Source of the DNA: HXMU1420-13 sp024742815
Lineage (GTDB): Bacteria; Bacteroidota; Rhodothermia; Balneolales; Balneolaceae
Direction of reading: 5' to 3'
DNA length: 64,000 nt
Assembly (NCBI GenBank): GCA_024742815.1
Contig: JANSXX010000006.1
Coordinates: forward strand, 1 to 64,000
This document shows positions 62,096-64,000 of this stretch, piece by piece. Positions within the stretch are counted from its first letter, which is position 1. Each line of letters begins with the position of its first letter. A program made the translations under genes and the position numbers. The notes beneath the pieces are model-generated. The model saw only the letters and a program-made list of their open reading frames with translations. It made no database searches and was not told the origin of the DNA.

Positions 62096-63118
62096 GTGCT
62101 AACATCCATAATTAAAGATAAAAAAGGAAAGCAAGGCTACGTTTACGTTAGCTATGGCCATCCAAAGTATTTAAAGCATACCATCGCTTCTGTTGTTACC
62201 CTCCGAAGGTACGATCAGAGTAGACCTGTTGCTCTTGCTTGTTCAGATAAACAACGCAAGATTCTTGAAGAACAAGGGCTATCTCACCTTTTTGATGTAA
62301 TTCATCCACTGCCGGAAGAACATGCCTCCATCGTTGGATTCAAACACAATGTACATAAGTATATGTTTTTCGAGCAAAATCTTTACTTAGACAGCGATAT
62401 TGTTTGGTGTAAAGATCCTGAACCGCTATGGACTTCATTGGCTCCGTTCGAATTCACGATTACCGGTAACCTAGTCTCTGATAGTTTTTTTGGTGCTCCT
62501 AAGGGGGTCTCTTTTTTGATTGATGTATTTACAGGTCGCCGAAAGAAAACACTAAAACGTTTTGGGCTTACCTATCTGAGCAGAGTTCAATCAGGAATCA
62601 TGTATGCCGCAGATTACGAACTCACCAAACGGGTATGTACGCTTGCAGGCGAAATGTTAGACCGAAAAGATGAAACTCATTTTCGTAGTCGCAAAATGGA
62701 ACATGGACGTACGATGGAATCTTGCGAATGGAGTCTAGCGATGGCTATGAGTAAGCTTAATATTTCCGTTTATCCATGGTTGCAAGGCCACGAAAGTCCT
62801 CAACTAGATTACATAGCAGATTTGACAGAGCATGACGATGAATATCAGTATGTGAAGTGTAAGTATTACTGCAACGATTTTGTGTATTCATTTCGAGGTT
62901 TAAAATCAGAAAAACTCCGATCTCTTCTGATAAGTGTATTCGGTCTTTTACCGGGTAAAGGAGATCATCTATGGACAACCCCTTATTGTTTACACTTTGG
63001 CTGGTATCACCAGAAAGAGCCTTTTTATAAGTTTGCCGAATACGTTTGGAAGCGTCTCACTTTATCTGAAAGTCCTAAGGCAAAAACCGGACAAGTTCTG
63101 AATACCGGAATCAATTAG
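62096..63118 (+). CDS. Glycosyltransferase-like protein (GT-A fold, DxD)
   Basis: A 340-aa cytoplasmic protein resembling family 8-type glycosyltransferases. The N-terminal beta-strand GYVYVSYGHPKYLKHTI starts a nucleotide-sugar fold, and the metal-binding DxD lies in NLYLDSDIVW (Asp99, Asp101). The C-terminal half has basic patches and no membrane helix. No ATG exists near the start, so GTG 62096 is used; a TATCTTTA element at 62069-62076 may be its promoter. Donor and acceptor cannot be told. It precedes a Wzi-like gene by 9 nt, which hints at capsule or surface-glycan work. Confidence 0.72.
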   Translation: MLTSIIKDKKGKQGYVYVSYGHPKYLKHTIASVVTLRRYDQSRPVALACSDKQRKILEEQGLSHLFDVIHPLPEEHASIVGFKHNVHKYMFFEQNLYLDSDIVWCKDPEPLWTSLAPFEFTITGNLVSDSFFGAPKGVSFLIDVFTGRRKKTLKRFGLTYLSRVQSGIMYAADYELTKRVCTLAGEMLDRKDETHFRSRKMEHGRTMESCEWSLAMAMSKLNISVYPWLQGHESPQLDYIADLTEHDDEYQYVKCKYYCNDFVYSFRGLKSEKLRSLLISVFGLLPGKGDHLWTTPYCLHFGWYHQKEPFYKFAEYVWKRLTLSESPKAKTGQVLNTGIN

Positions 63119-63127
63119 CATTACGCC

Positions 63128-64000
63128 ATGGTTGCCCGAATATTTACTGGGATAATTATCCTGATTTCGGCATTCAATTTTGGTAATGAAGTCCAAGCTC
63201 AATTTGATCAGGGTCAATTAATAGTTGAATCTAGATTTTATGCACCAATCTCATCCGGTAAACTTCCCTTTTGGATGTGGGCTAATCAAAGAGGGAAAGT
63301 TAATGAGGAAGGGATAAATGCAATTCAGGATGTGACGTATCGACCTTTAGATTATTCGAAAGGGGCATTTAACATAGAGAGTGGAATTGACGTTACTTTA
63401 TCGAATGGTGTAGATCATTCACTCAATATTTCACAACTCTATGCTGATTTTACTTATAAAAAAGTAGGAGCAAAAGTTGGAAGATTCTTTCAAAGTCAAG
63501 GGCTGAATGATGGCGAACTAGCCATAGGTTCGATGATGAAAAGTAGAAATGCCGGAGCATTAATTGGAGTTTCTGCAGGAACTACTCAATTTAATTCTTT
63601 TCCATTAGCTCAAGGATACTTCAGATACCATGTTGGAATTAGTCATTTTTGGTTTGAGGATGATCGTTATGTTGAAAATGCACTTTTGCATTCCAAGTTT
63701 TTATACCTGCAAATAGATTTATCACCGTTAAAACTAACCGGAGGGATTGTTCACAATGCCATGTGGGGTGGGGTGAGTCCTGATGTTGGCCAAATGCCAC
63801 AATCATTTAACGATTATTTGCGAGTTATTTTTGCTCAAGGCGCAGGCAACGATACAAATGTTGATGCCGAAAGAACCAATGCTTTAGGAAACTCAATTGC
63901 CGCCTACGATTATGGAATATTATGGGATAGCGAGCGTATTGATATGAAAATTACGCGTCTCTTTTATATCGAAGATATCCCGGGAGTGTATTATCGTAGT
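63128..64000 (+). CDS. Wzi-like capsule-assembly outer-membrane protein (partial, cut by window end)
   Basis: An open frame of 291 codons running off the window, so the 3' end is missing. It begins with a signal peptide (about residues 1-25, MVARIFTGIIIL and then VQA-Q), followed by barrel-type strands: LIVESRFYAPISSGKLPFWM near the start, a region reading GRFFQSQGLNDGELAIGSMM, and a GGIVHNAMWGG segment. This pattern matches the Wzi family, in which an 18-stranded beta-barrel lectin links exported capsule to the cell surface. It is 9 nt downstream of the GT-A-like gene, consistent with a surface-polysaccharide unit continuing beyond the edge. Confidence 0.75.
   Translation, partial: MVARIFTGIIILISAFNFGNEVQAQFDQGQLIVESRFYAPISSGKLPFWMWANQRGKVNEEGINAIQDVTYRPLDYSKGAFNIESGIDVTLSNGVDHSLNISQLYADFTYKKVGAKVGRFFQSQGLNDGELAIGSMMKSRNAGALIGVSAGTTQFNSFPLAQGYFRYHVGISHFWFEDDRYVENALLHSKFLYLQIDLSPLKLTGGIVHNAMWGGVSPDVGQMPQSFNDYLRVIFAQGAGNDTNVDAERTNALGNSIAAYDYGILWDSERIDMKITRLFYIEDIPGVYYRS

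Noticed and set aside
1..64000. Mobile elements, prophage, CRISPR, integrase sites or defence genes
   Set aside because: No transposase, integrase, repeat-spacer array, restriction or toxin-type gene was seen; gene content and strand layout are ordinary chromosomal.

Overview
The window reads as an ordinary stretch of chromosome from a marine-type bacterium of the Bacteroidota/Balneolota group, most like Balneolota (Balneola, Gracilimonas and relatives). The grounds are: roughly 40 % GC by eye; weak or A-rich ribosome binding sites; a TAnnTTTG-type promoter before guaB; a type IX secretion plug-family protein; a split F-type ATPase operon (F0 plus delta, alpha and gamma, no beta or epsilon) preceded by M23 peptidase and bactofilin genes; a 29-residue COX24-like basic protein; and an EF-G paralogue of the GHSGSGKTT type. 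The placement is inference from gene content; no phylogeny was run.

Layout. 1-3.1 kb (minus): a three-gene metal-uptake-like unit with a ZnuD-like TonB-dependent receptor and two small His-rich exported proteins, behind a palindrome. 3.2-8.2 kb (plus): a tandem pair of paralogous small membrane proteins, pyruvate phosphate dikinase and a disulfide oxidoreductase. 8.2-18 kb: mixed single genes including two lipoproteins, a PolB-like 3'-5' exonuclease, alkane monooxygenase, L-asparaginase, an EF-G-like GTPase, a DUF1080 lipoprotein with an NAD(P)-binding partner, two secreted paralogues and an M15-type peptidase. 18-23.7 kb: an SLC13 transporter converging on a minus-strand unit of AGCS symporter, upp, LptC-like and OstA-like genes. 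23.9-24.4 kb: an HU-family protein and the COX24-like peptide. 25-38.5 kb (plus): rqcH-like, aroK, aroB, tamB, rnr and a large peptidase/beta-propeller/barrel protein. 38.5-42.5 kb (minus): ccmB, holB, dapF and the T9SS plug-like gene, all overlapping. 42.6-47.1 kb (plus): PTS IIA-like, PBP4, an NtrC-type regulator and folD. 47.1-50.1 kb: DUF2911-TPR protein, a small unknown behind a perfect palindrome, and a second tandem paralogue pair. 50.2-59.9 kb (plus): guaB, glycosyltransferase, M23 peptidase, bactofilin, atpZ-I-B-E-F-H-A-G, then tRNA-Ser(UGA). 60-64 kb (plus): TolC-like, MlaC-like, a glycosyltransferase-like protein, and a Wzi-like gene cut by the window edge.

Much of the content serves the cell envelope: LPS transport (LptC/OstA), TamB, TolC, MlaC, PBP4, M23, bactofilin, the T9SS plug-like protein and Wzi. 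The rest is central metabolism and housekeeping. No intergenic gap exceeds about 300 bases (the largest is about 270, at 8801-9067). I saw no insertion sequence, prophage, CRISPR array or defence island. No clearly new multi-gene system stands out. The best candidates for new biology are the His-rich metal locus with its palindrome, the two tandem paralogue pairs, the small gene behind the palindrome at 48160-48177, the AGCS transporter with an extra soluble insert, and the peptidase/propeller/barrel fusion.
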